From the NCBI GenBank assembly GCA_010015675.1, contig ML976998.1, positions 414,909-478,908 of the forward strand: a stretch of DNA of 64,000 nt. The letters run 5' to 3'. The position numbers and the translations under genes are program-made. This DNA is from Byssothecium circinans (lineage: Eukaryota > Ascomycota > Dothideomycetes > Pleosporales > Massarinaceae). Below are positions 1 through 10,111 of the stretch, piece by piece (position 1 is the first letter of the stretch; every line of letters starts with the position of its first letter). The notes beneath the pieces are model-generated. The model searched no databases. It was not told the DNA's origin and worked only from the letters and a program-made list of their open reading frames with translations.

Positions 1-99
1 AGGGATCCCGTAGGCCTTTGCAGCTGCTCTCTGGCTTTTGTAAATGCCAGCATTAAGATCGTTAATAGCTGATTGAATTGCGATTTCGCGGTTATCCAT
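1..99 (-). mobile_element. pogo/Fot1-type DNA transposase, N-terminus only (cut by window edge)
   Basis: An ATG at 99-97 opens 33 codons that run off the left edge. The peptide begins MDNREIAIQSAI and continues with KSQRAAAKAYGIP, the N-terminal helix-turn-helix (psq type) that binds terminal repeats in fungal pogo/Fot1/Tc5-like transposases, just ahead of the expected CENP-B-type HTH and DDE domain. No stop or frameshift is seen in the visible part, so intactness cannot be judged. It lies next to an oxidoreductase/regulator block that looks accessory. The family call rests on recognition of the motif, not on a search. Confidence 0.72.
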
Positions 100-141
100 T
101 TTGATGCGTTGCGTGGAGAGAAAACGCGTGATTTTCTGAGG

Positions 142-186
142 GGTGGCCGATTTGGCGATGTGGCCGGAAACCCCTGGTGGCCGGAA
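142..186. repeat. three tggccg motifs phased at 17 bp upstream of the transposase start
   Basis: TGGCCG occurs at 144-149, 161-166 and 178-183, exactly 17 bp apart, with the flanking bases only partly conserved. The array lies 45-85 bp upstream of the transposase ATG, where the subterminal and terminal repeats of a pogo-like element would be expected. It could be a transposase-binding array or an element end; the terminus itself cannot be delimited here. Confidence 0.4.
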
Positions 187-629
187 TCTATATAGGCTAG
201 CTTACTAAAACAATCTAGCGAATCTGCACAAGTTTTATGCAACCCACTGCGCATTTTTTGGTTTTGCGGTGGAGCCACCAACGGGAACGGCACGAACCGC
301 GACGGATGGCGGGATTTCTTTGACCGCTTCGTTTCCCTTATCTCCCCCCGCCTGGGCGCGGGCGAGGAGAACAGGGTGAATGCAGAAGGGGTAATATCTT
401 GTGATGCGAGATGCGCTAGCTTAACGACTTGGGTTCAGGTCTGCATTTAGTGGAGCAATGACAACAACGCGCTGACATGGTGTTTCAACCTCGCTCAAGC
501 ATTCGAAAAGTTCTCAGCTGCATCGTAAGCGAACGCGTTGAGTCGCCAGATGGTTAAAGCTCTCGGAATAGAGTCTGCCTCATAACCTCTAAAAGCTCTT
601 GTTCAATTCCCCTTGTTTGCTGCCCCATC
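187..629. other. intergenic region between transposon remnant and SDR gene
   Basis: No open frame that looks coding. The stretch should contain the outer end of the mobile element and the promoter of the SDR gene starting at 630. No clear TATA box or terminal inverted repeat could be fixed by eye. Confidence 0.5.
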
Positions 630-1560
630 ATGACATCCAGAGGATCGGTTCTTATCACTGGTTGCACCGATGGCGGCATTGGTTCTGCGCTCGCCGTCAC
701 CTTCCAGAAACGCGGATTCCGTGTGTTCGCGACAACTCGGGATCCAATCAAGATGTCCGATCTAGGCCTTCCCAACATCACCAGACTACCACTCGATGTT
801 ACCAAGCAAGCAGATATTTCAGCTGCAGTCGAGGCCGTTTCGAAGGAGACGGGTGGTACGCTCGACTACCTCATCAACAATGCTGCCCGAACGCACGTTT
901 CTCCCGTCCTTGACGAGGATATCGAGAAGGCGAAAAGCATCTTTGATACTAATTTATGGGGTACTATCGCTGTTACACAAGCTTTCTCACCGTTGATCGT
1001 GAAAGCTAGGGGGACTATTGTATTCATATCATCAATTCAAGGCTACATCAACGCCCCGTTTAAAGGTGCGACATCAATGTTATTCTTAGGGACTTTGAAG
1101 TGCTGACATTCACAGCGACATATGCAGCGTCAAAGAAGGCACAAGAGATATTTGCGGACACACTGCGTGTAGAGCTGACGCCGTTCCGCGTCAGCGTCAC
1201 GCAAATTGTCACAGGAATGGTATTGTCAAACTGCCACTCATACTTTGACGACTTCAAGCTTCCAGAAAAGTCTCTGTACAAGCCAATCGAGGAAGCGATC
1301 GGGAAATATGCCAGTGGAAGGGCCGGTATGCCGACTCTTGAGTACGCCGAACATGTCGTGGAAGTCGTATTGAAGCGAGAGACTGAGAAATATTGGTTCG
1401 GACCGTGGGCAGGAGATATCAAAGCACGCATGGCGCCAATAATGCCTTATGAATCTACGGTAAGTTCGGGATTCTGCATCTTCAAATGTTTTCGCCGGTC
1501 TGATGAGAGTAGGACGTCCAATTTGCGAAAGGTACTGGGCTAGATACATGGGATCAGTGA
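630..1560 (+). CDS. short-chain dehydrogenase/reductase, AYR1-like
   Basis: Three exons, 630-1065, 1116-1459 and 1513-1560, give 275 residues. Intron 1 (50 bp, GTGCGA..CACAG) and intron 2 (53 bp, GTAAGT..AGTAG) are placed so that the frame and SDR motifs join. The Rossmann motif TGCTDGGIG is at residues 10-18, the NNA motif near 83-85, the catalytic Ser at 135, and YAASK supplies Tyr148 and Lys152. The layout resembles the NADPH-dependent 1-acyldihydroxyacetone-phosphate reductase (AYR1) group of classical SDRs; that is family-level knowledge and the substrate here is unknown. The terminal 15-residue exon is the least certain part. It neighbours a transposon fragment and lies upstream of two more oxidoreductases and a zinc-cluster regulator. 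Confidence 0.82.
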
Positions 1561-3060
1561 CAAGGTTTACGTCAATCATACGTGGTAATTTCTCGATCGG
1601 AAAGAAGGCTGGCTGTTACATGTTTGCATGAAGTAATCCACTTTTTAATAGAGTATCATGTTAAGATGGGCGCGATTACGGGTCACTCTCAAAATAACCG
1701 AGCCGTTGACCGACATGTAACGCCATGAGGACGCCATAGTCCCTTGCCAATCTAAATTTGCGCTTACTCCACGTTTAAGCCTAGTCTGTATATATGTCAG
1801 ATGCGCGACAAGGGTTGGTGCATGACATGGGAGGCTGAACGGCCCTGGCTCACCCAACTGCACACCTGCTACTTGCGTCGAGTACATCCCATCCATATTA
1901 CGTGGCTAAAATCTCACGCAGAATAACCCTTCCCGTCGTTGAACACTTTTAGGTAATGTCGCCATGTCGGCGTGCCTTTTAGTTTCACTGTATGTAAGCG
2001 CTGACTATGGCTCCTACCTGATCGAGCTGCAGCCATTGAACAACGGCGGTAAAACAAATTTGAAGGGTTGACATCGTACAGTAACCTGTCCGCTCAATGA
2101 GCACTAAGGCATACCAAAGGCGGTGGGTGCGGACCGCTTACACATATGGTACAGGCAAGTCTTACCTACGGTAGTTCAAACTGTTAACTATGGATTGGAA
2201 GCCATTCAATGTACTCTCGTATTTTATAATGCTAGGCACTTATTACTGTGTTTGTGGTTAAAAGTCTCTAACGTGTTATGCTAATGCCAGGCCAGCCTAC
2301 AAGTGCGTTTACTATATTTGCTTACAGCAATTGGCACAGTTAGGTAGCGTGGGAAAGTCTGGGTGGGAGATAGAATGTATTGCCCGATTTGTTCAAGTGT
2401 AATCACTCACTCATTTTTAACTCTAGGCCCATCTGGTGTCCCGGGGTCAAAGTAGACGGGGAGGATTCAATCCTTTTACTGCAGCCGCCACTACTAACGA
2501 CCGTGCACATCCGAAATGCACAAGTCACCTGAAAGGGCTATGCTTTCCTTAGCTTGATGACCATCACTGGCTTACGTTAGAGTCAGGCACCCACTTTCGT
2601 TGACCAGTGCGGGTGATCGGGGAGTCGTGTCTCGCATGCGCAATCCTCCTAGCTGTTGGCCTGAATATTTAGCGTGTCGGATGTTGCCCGGAAAGTTCGC
2701 GCTCATTATGTGGCGAAATAAGATCATCAGCCATGATGCTGACTATATTGGAAGCATGCCGAGTGCCATCTAATTAGCCCATCCGTTCATATAGTGCAAT
2801 CCTGCAGGAAGTGAAAGCTAGTAGGTGCGAGGTAATAGTTGAAGGGACGTGCGTCTACCTTAAGGCATACAGTACCGGGTCACGTACCGTCTGGATCACA
2901 TATCATGGTCGCCGGTGAACTTTACCAGAACATTTCTCGCCGAGCGAGGGGAGGGACTCGCCACACTCCGCTCCACTCAGTGTCCACTCAGTGTCCACTA
3001 AGCTTGTTTCTAGCGTGACTGTTGGACGAGTTCCGAGTGTATAGCTGGGATGCCGGGATG
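1561..3060. other. gene-free stretch of about 1.5 kb
   Basis: Only short shadow frames, none with recognisable protein character. Composition is mixed, without obvious repeats except a small direct repeat of CTCAGTGTCCA near 2975-2996. It probably combines the 3' end of the SDR transcription unit with a long promoter for the gene at 3178. Confidence 0.5.
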
Positions 3061-3066
3061 TGGAAG

Positions 3067-3074
3067 TATATATA
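3067..3074 (+). promoter_or_regulatory. TATA box of the Gfo/Idh/MocA gene
   Basis: TATATATA at 3067-3074 lies 104 bp before the ATG at 3178 and is followed by a pyrimidine-rich stretch (about 3114-3172) typical of fungal transcription start regions. Confidence 0.5.
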
Positions 3075-3177
3075 GCATAGCGCCCACCACAAAATTGACA
3101 AACGCACATCGGAACTTGTTTCCGTACTCTCAACATTTACATCTTTATCTTTTAAACGTGCAGCCTTTCCCTTCAAG

Positions 3178-4932
3178 ATGATCACAACTATACCCCTGAT
3201 TGAAACTATCCCCATGCTTGAGTGCAAATCACCAGATACGGAGCTCAAGAAGTCCAGAACTGTTACCGTAACAGCTCTGCCTCGGGATGAAGTCGAAAGC
3301 CCCGTTCTTCCCGAAATCTCTGGAGCACATCAGTCAGACGATGAAGTGACACTTCAAGGCGATGACAAGAGAGTCCCAATTTTCTTACTAATAGGCGTCG
3401 GACCTTTTGCGAGGAGAAGTTACCTTCCACGGCTCAAGACCCACGAGGCTTCCGGACGAGCTGTTTTGGCCGCTGCCATCGATCTGGAAGGTAACCGGGT
3501 CGACCTCGAGAAATATCGGCAATCTACATGCCCTACGACAGAGTTCATTTACCTTGCGCCCTTTACAGCTGAAATGCCGGATACGGTTGCCTCGGAATTG
3601 ACAAGCCTGGTCCACCGGCTGCGCATATCCTGTGTGATTGTTAGCACCGAGCCCTTGGCGCACGTTGCGTATGCACAATGGGCACTGGGGCTCGGACTCC
3701 ACATCGTCATGGATAAGCCCGTGTCGACACGTGAATGGGTAGTTTCCGACGTCGACGAGGCCAAGGGAATCGCAGACGACTTTAGTACCCTAGTAACTGC
3801 ATACAAGGAACTTCAGAAGCAGAAGAGCACCCTGTTTCTCGTTAACAGTCACCGCCGCTACCACGCTGGTTTCCAGGAAGCTACGCAGAAGATCCGGGAT
3901 GTTCAGGAAATCACTGGATGTCCAGTTACAAGCATATATACAGCTCACTGCGATGGGCAATGGCGATTACCCACAGAGATCCTAGACTTGAACTACCATG
4001 GATACAACAAAGGTTATGGAAAAGTCTCGCACAGCGGCTACCACGGAATCGACATGGTGTATCAATTTCTAAGAGCTGGCATTGGAAAGAAAAAGCAACC
4101 TGACAGGGTTGATATCGTCAGTAACTTCGTACAACCTCATGGTGCCTTCTTCCAACTCGACGAGGAAGACCACAAGAAGCTCTTCGGAGAAAAAGCGTAC
4201 AGCGAAGCATGCCGCTACACCGCCGAGGAGCTCTATGAAAAAACGCGCGACTTTGGTGAGATCGATGCATCCATTCAACTAGCGTTCTACTACGACAATG
4301 CTGTCGTTGCGTTAGCCCACCTTGATCTCATGCACACTGGATTTGGATGCCGCTCTTGGATCCAACCCAGTACCGACCTGTATAAAGGGAACGGTCGTGC
4401 ACGACAGGAGATGCACGAGATCAAGTCAGGCCCACTCCAGGCAGTCATCATCGACTCGCGACAGGCAAGCGACAAGCACGATATTATCCGACCCGACCAT
4501 TCGGACTTAGGTGGCAATGGGCATTTTGATCTCAAAGTCTTTCGAAATGCTGAGTTGCTTGGAGAGAAGAACGTCATGTCAGTGACGAAGCTTCAAGATA
4601 TGGTTGAGTCAAAGGGTCAGGACTACCATGGGTACTCAAAAAGCATCAAGTACGCAGCTTTAGACGAGGCCATGGAGTATATGGAAGGCAACAAGGAGGC
4701 GAAAGATTTGATATCTAGCCTCCCTGATCATGAGATACCAGCTCATCTCATGAGCGGCATTTATCTTTCCCATGGCCGTCGCAGACTTGGTCTTGATCCT
4801 ACTGTCTCGCTTGACTTGACATTCGAAAATGGTAAGCACCTAAATTGTCTTATACCGGCGAGTTCCGGTACTAATCTTGAGATAGGATCTGGAAGAGCAT
4901 CGTTCTCATTTGATCCACGTGGACATCGGTAA
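3178..4932 (+). CDS. Gfo/Idh/MocA-family oxidoreductase with N-terminal extension
   Basis: An NAD(P)-dependent sugar or polyol-type oxidoreductase by fold. A Rossmann motif GVGPFAR lies at residues 73-79, after about 65 residues of hydrophilic extension, and MDKP at 178-181 is the variant of the family EKP motif that keeps the catalytic-pocket lysine. A C-terminal alpha/beta half follows (HSGYHGIDMVYQ helix, then DLMHTGFGCRSW). A typical intron, 4832-4885 (54 bp, GTAAGC..GATAG with an ACTAAT branch-like site), is an exact multiple of three with no stop, so both the spliced form (566 aa) and the retained form (584 aa) reach the same stop. Either is longer than the usual 350-450 residues. Substrate unknown. 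It converges on the SDR gene at 5304-6361. Confidence 0.8.
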   Translation: MITTIPLIETIPMLECKSPDTELKKSRTVTVTALPRDEVESPVLPEISGAHQSDDEVTLQGDDKRVPIFLLIGVGPFARRSYLPRLKTHEASGRAVLAAAIDLEGNRVDLEKYRQSTCPTTEFIYLAPFTAEMPDTVASELTSLVHRLRISCVIVSTEPLAHVAYAQWALGLGLHIVMDKPVSTREWVVSDVDEAKGIADDFSTLVTAYKELQKQKSTLFLVNSHRRYHAGFQEATQKIRDVQEITGCPVTSIYTAHCDGQWRLPTEILDLNYHGYNKGYGKVSHSGYHGIDMVYQFLRAGIGKKKQPDRVDIVSNFVQPHGAFFQLDEEDHKKLFGEKAYSEACRYTAEELYEKTRDFGEIDASIQLAFYYDNAVVALAHLDLMHTGFGCRSWIQPSTDLYKGNGRARQEMHEIKSGPLQAVIIDSRQASDKHDIIRPDHSDLGGNGHFDLKVFRNAELLGEKNVMSVTKLQDMVESKGQDYHGYSKSIKYAALDEAMEYMEGNKEAKDLISSLPDHEIPAHLMSGIYLSHGRRRLGLDPTVSLDLTFENGKHLNCLIPASSGTNLEIGSGRASFSFDPRGHR

Positions 4933-5303
4933 TACAAAGCTTCGACGACGGCTCCCTACAGTTCTGTGTAGGGTCATTTTTTCATACTAGGATTTGGCTC
5001 GGACATAGAAAAAATAGATGAAATTTCTTGCATTAGTTACCGTGTGTTTCTCAATGCTGCAAAATTGATATGTGGGGACTGCGCCACACAAGAAGGTTGA
5101 AGAAGGCCATGAGAATATGGTGAAGGCGTTTGTAGAGATGGTCTGGATGTAGAGTTGAGAGATGGGATTGGAAGGACTGTAATCAAAGCAGTGAAAAGGA
5201 CAGTAAACGAAGGTCTCGTGCACACATTATATTCGAAAGAAGTAACGAGCGTATGATTCTCCACACCTGTCTTGCAAGACCGTTTCGTAGCTTTGTGTCA
5301 AGC
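4933..5303. other. convergent 3' intergenic region
   Basis: Lies between the stop codons of two convergent genes and holds both 3' untranslated regions. No coding signal on either strand. Confidence 0.5.
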
Positions 5304-6361
5304 TCATGGCAACCACCTCTTCGTCCCAAGATGCGAAACATACTTGCCTTGGTCCTTCTCGACACTACTCTTATCAAGTACCGACAACACCATCTTGACA
5401 GAATCGATGGGCGCGTAAGCTCCCTTGAAGTTAGGTGAGTAGGCTGCAAACTTGTCGCTGATGGAAACCTGTTTCGCAGCCTGCTCGGGGGTCACTATAA
5501 CACATCCGATCAGTAACTTGTCCTGACAGAATGTGAAAGCGGCATTTTTTGGTACTTACGGCCATCATAATGTCCAGTGTCAACCACACCCGGGCAAACG
5601 GTCAAGAATAACACGCCATCCTTCTTATACTGGGCTCCAAACTTGACATTGACCATGTTCAGCGCAGCTTTGCTGGCAGAATACAAGAGTGAGTGGTCGT
5701 GGTCCCACTCCCGGTTGAAGTCCAAATCGCCCATGCCAGTGGAGATTGACAACACCTTTTTAACCCTACCTTTTAGTACAAGCGGAAGGAAGGCATCGTA
5801 CAGGAAAATTTGGCCGAGGACGTTAGTGTTCATGTACCCGTGGAAGTGCCTGACGAACTCGTCATGTGACGACTTAGCGATCAGGTCGCCGGCTCCATCG
5901 AACCCATCGAAGACTGAAATGTAGGCAGCATTACCGATGAGGTAGTCGAGCGAGCCGCCTGTGACCTTGGCAGTGTGTACAGCAGCCTTCTTAAGCGACA
6001 GGCGGTCGTTTAGGTCGGCTTGAAGGATGGTGATGTCTGATTAGGATTAGTAGAAGCTTGTGAAAGGTATTAAGTACAGCTGAGGGTGTGCCTCATATCG
6101 CGACAATAAATAGCCATCAAGTGACATGGAAAGAATTGGAAGATCGATGGGTTCGTACTTTTGCGGTCTGGGAACTCGCTTTTCATACGATTGACTGTCG
6201 GGGGTGCATTGCGGACGACACCGATGATAGTGTTGGAAGGATCTGCAGATAGATGCTCAAGGAATCCCCACTGACTATAGTGAGCAGACAGCATGATAGT
6301 TATCCTCTAGAAAACTTACGCCGAGGCCTTTAGAAGCTCCGGTGATCACGTAGGACGCCAT
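5304..6361 (-). CDS. short-chain dehydrogenase/reductase (classical type)
   Basis: Four exons on the minus strand: 6361-6320, 6270-6159, 6036-5560 and 5494-5304, 273 residues. Introns are 49, 122 and 65 bp with GTAAGT, GTACGA and GTAAGT donors; each join keeps the frame. The cofactor motif TGASKGLG is at residues 7-14, a GNAA motif precedes the central helix, and YSASK gives Tyr170 and Lys174 with a catalytic Ser near 150. A PGVVDTG stretch follows the active site, as in most classical SDRs. Substrate unknown. It converges on the Gfo/Idh/MocA gene and is divergent from the Zn2Cys6 regulator at 7352, so that regulator may control it. Confidence 0.85.
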
Positions 6362-6448
6362 TTTGAAGACAAGAGGTGGTAGAGGAAGGAGATTGAACGC
6401 TGAGTGTTGTGGTGTTTCTTCATTTTTTTTGGAGGCAATGGAACCTCC

Positions 6449-6457
6449 ATATATATA
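6449..6457 (-). promoter_or_regulatory. TATA box of the minus-strand SDR gene
   Basis: An ATATATATA run at 6449-6457 lies 88 bp upstream of the SDR ATG at 6361 and is suitably placed for a minus-strand TATA element. Confidence 0.45.
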
Positions 6458-7351
6458 CCTTTATCAGTGCAACTGTGAGATCTCGTCCGCTAGTCGTAAA
6501 TTTCATGGTAATGACGCCCTCTTGAAAAGTTGCCATCTCTGTATTGCACGGATCATCGTACCGCTACCGTATGCACTAATATCTGACGATAAGGAACAAC
6601 GCACGGGTAGTCCTAGATTTGGGATGGCTCGAATGCATAGGATACCTGTTAGCACCGTTGTCAGGGGGCTGAGATTGCTTGTAATAGCAGCTCGGAGCGA
6701 GCACCAGGTGTCGAAATAGTTCGTGCACGCTCATAGATTTCACAGCAACACAACAAAGAATCAAGATAATATCAATGATTAGATGTATACTAAGTACTTA
6801 TAGCTATCTTATAACTAAGTTTTAAATAGTAATGTTGTAATTTGTAGCGCTATGATAATGAATCTATAGCAGCATGTTTGGCTTACCTCAGCGCGCACGA
6901 ATTATTTCGGTGCGAGAGCGACCAAGATCCACATCCGTATTTAAAATAGAGGCCCGCAAAACAACTGCTCATACGTAGTGGACGTGTGGCCTTCTGCTGC
7001 TGCATAATCCTTGGGTGCGTCTAATGAACGATGAAGGAGTTGTCGTGCGAAGGACCAAAAAGCACGGAGGATCTGGTTGACATTCCGGTCTACTGGCGGC
7101 GCTAGCGATGGATTTGGTTTACGTTCCGCACTGTGCTAACTCTTTATGCCTTAGTCCCTGCACCCTCCTTCAAACATCTAGCCCGAGCAACTTTCTGCGA
7201 TCACGTGTGCGGCTACGACACTATCTATATACCTCGTTGAAACTTGCAAAATCTCCTTTTTCCATCCTTTCATGCATGCTATCATAATACTAACGTTGAC
7301 TGATTTCATCGGGATTGGAATTTACGCAGCCCCAGGGAAGAAAGAGCCAAT
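6458..7351. other. divergent promoter region between SDR and Zn2Cys6 regulator
   Basis: About 0.9 kb without a credible open frame. The part from 6720 to 6880 is AT-rich. The region should carry the upstream controls of both divergent genes. No defined operator was identified. Confidence 0.45.
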
Positions 7352-9035
7352 ATGGGAGGAGCGGCATGGGCGAAGAGAAGCTGCGGGACCTGCAGAGGTA
7401 GGAAGTACGTCATGTCTTATATCAGTAAAACAATGGCTGAACCGTCTGCTATAGGCCGAAGGATTCTCTGCGATCGTGGCATGCCAACTTGCTCACAGTG
7501 TGCTCGCGGGAAGCGAGTGTGTGAGGGGTACGGCTTACGGCTGTCATGGCCGCGAGAGAACGACGATAGGCGAACTGTTATACTCAAGCGACCCCAAAAT
7601 GCTGCCAACTATGGAAATGTCCATATTGGCGATGTAGCTCTAGTTCACGCGTCGAATTGGGACATCGAGATGCACATGTATATGTCATCTTACACCTCCA
7701 AGGCGCCAACGCTCCGCATGCCATTTTCATGGAACCCACACGGGCTGAAGGAAAAGGAACTGGATTTGCTAAGCTACTGTAAGATATCTCATGCAGCTAT
7801 TAAACACTTGAGACTGACATTCATCCAGTTGAACGCGAGGCTTCTCGTGCCCTGACTACATTTGGCCGTGATCCAAAGCTCCTTAAAGATGCGCTCATGC
7901 GAATCTCACTCAGCGAAAATTCGCCAGCTTCAACCGCAGTTCTCCACTCGCTTCTGGGTCTGTCATCGCTCCATCGTTATGGCGTCAACGAGCAAGCAAT
8001 GCAGCTCAAGATCTCAAGCCTGAGAGCTTTGGCTAAGGCGTCAGAGACTTGCTTTGGATCAGCAGAAGGTGTACATCACATTGCGGCCGGGATGCTCCTC
8101 TGTTCGTTCGAGGTGAGTTGGCTCCCAATTTATCCCACCCGCTCCTCGCTATATATGGACCCAAGCTGACTAATCGACAGGTCCAGCAAGCGTCATGTAA
8201 TGCTAGTGAATGGACATGGTACCTCGACGGGATCAAAGAAGTTCTCCACGCGGCTTGCTTCAAATACCCTCTTACAGACGAAGATAGAGACGCGCTCCTA
8301 AGCTGGGTGCAGTATCACGAGGTAATGAAACGCTTCAGCATCCGGCATTGGAACGGTGGTCCTTCAGGCCTACCCAAAATAATGACCTCCCCGTCCCGGT
8401 TCAAGGACAGGCTCGGTAAACACAAGGAAATCAGCAGCGATGCATTTGTGGTGTGCCAGAAGCCTTCGGCTTCGGCGCCCTGGATTGGCGTGATTCTAGC
8501 GTCGTTGAGTGAAATTTGCGATATGGTGCCGGCGAAACCGTGTCTTGAGAAGATGGAGACGTGGGAATTGGACGAGTATATGAATCGGGTCAGGATTTTG
8601 GATTGGCGGATAAGGAGTATCCATGTTCCGACCGTGGAAGAGAGAGGTTCCTACATAGGCGCGATCGCTTACCTGTATCAGCTCTCCATGTTGATTTATC
8701 TCAACCGGGTGACGAGAAATGTGCTCAACCAAGATACGAAGATGCAAGAGTACATCGGCAAAGCCTTCACTCTCCTGGCCGGAATAGACTCTTGCGAACG
8801 ACACTTCCCTCTCTATATTATAGGCTGGGAAGCACGCACGGATGAGCAGCGCGCGATTGTACTCGCGCTGCTGGAGAAGACAAAGAAGAAGGCATCTTCG
8901 CGGCCGCTGTTTCTTGTCGAGGTTATGGTACAGGCGGTGTGGGCGCAGGATGATCTTGCTGAGAAAGAGTTGGATTATTGGGATAAGGTGACTGCTTTGA
9001 TTAATTGCTGTTCTGTTTTGCCCAGCTTTGTGTAG
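7352..9035 (+). CDS. Zn2Cys6 fungal transcription factor
   Basis: Four exons, 7352-7397, 7455-7778, 7829-8112 and 8181-9035, give 502 residues. Splicing intron 1 (57 bp) joins the zinc cluster: Cys11, 14, 21, 28, 31 and 38 in the spacing C-X2-C-X6-C-X6-C-X2-C-X6-C, the GAL4-type binuclear DNA-binding domain. The remainder is the helical regulatory region of fungal-specific factors and ends INCCSVLPSFV, a typical natural end for this group. Intron 1 lies between Cys14 and Cys21, is a multiple of three and has no stop, so an unspliced message would encode a full-length protein with a broken zinc cluster. It is likely nuclear, binds CGG-type half sites as the family does, and is the obvious candidate regulator of the adjacent oxidoreductases. 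Confidence 0.88.
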
Positions 9036-9167
9036 GGAAAGATGGATATCGGTCTCTCATATCTTGAATCTTATAACAAGGATCCTTTTCGTTTCGTGGG
9101 GGAAACGCCCCCTTATGAAGTCGACCAGTCAGTGAAAGATGCCCATGCAACACCATCACAGAATTTG

Positions 9168-9891
9168 TCAACGCCGCCAGTAGTCCTGTCCCAAGAGCCT
9201 ATCACTGCAACCCACAGCTCTCAACGCCGCCCCCACTACGTCCCATTCATACGGCACTTCCAATGCACGCCTCGTAATCTTAGCGTCGTATTCAATCACA
9301 TCCTGCCCGGCTAGATGCCGTGCTTTTCTCATGTCTACCAAGTCCCGATCATTAGTGTTTGGGAAAGCCCCCCCAACGCCCCACCGTTCGATCCAGCATG
9401 TCGTCATCCAAGTCAAATTGATAGGATTGTCTCAGGTGCAGCGAAATAGCATGTGGTGCAGTTTTAAAAACCGAGTGCTCGCACCCACATGCATAGGCAG
9501 GGACCTCGCGCTCAGGCGCATACCGTGGGGAGAATTGGCGACGTATATTTCGAACCCCTCCTCCATATTGTTCGACGCTTTGCATTCGGCCTTGAGAAAA
9601 GCGGTCGTAGGTGTCCTCATAGCGAGGAGTGGCACCATCATGGAACGTGTTCGTCAGAACGAAATTCCGTAGCAAGAGATCGGTGAACGTCCCGACGGGG
9701 GGTTTCTTGTTGCGTTCAATCGGAGTTCGCGGTTGATCCCTGATCCGACGGTGACGGTGGTGACATGTCCACCTCGCAAATTGCGATATTGCTTGGAGTG
9801 TTTCTGAAGTGGACACCGTATCGTAGTTGCGCAATGATGGAGTCTTCAACAATGGTGGATGTGGTGGAGGAATATAGAGATCAAAGCAAAG
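9168..9891 (-). pseudogene. uncharacterised gene remnant with a homopolymer frameshift
   Basis: On the minus strand one frame is open from 9891 down to 9352 and a second from 9416 to 9168. They meet at a run of seven C on the plus strand (9368-9374). With six bases instead of seven the upstream frame would run straight into LVDMRKARHLAGQD and end RLLGQDYWRR, i.e. about 240 codons. No ATG opens the upstream frame; an in-frame TAA lies at 9894-9892, so a start exon may be missing. A shadow frame at 9641-9432 also looks protein-like, which weakens the case. No family was recognised. It is either a decayed gene or a sequencing indel in a live one. Confidence 0.35.
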
Positions 9892-10111
9892 TTAAATCTC
9901 TTTGGCCGTTCGGCCTCAGCAGTACCTGATAAAAATTTATGTGGCGTATAATAACGTAACAAAAGTGTGGGCAAGCTTTACCCAGTTTTCAGACCAACCT
10001 TTTACTAACATTCATCACCAGTATAGTAAGAAAATTCCCACTTCTCCCCCAGAGATCGAGCTCCCTCATGGGCTCAACACCTCAGGCGCCTCTTGCCAAC
10101 TGGTGGACTCT

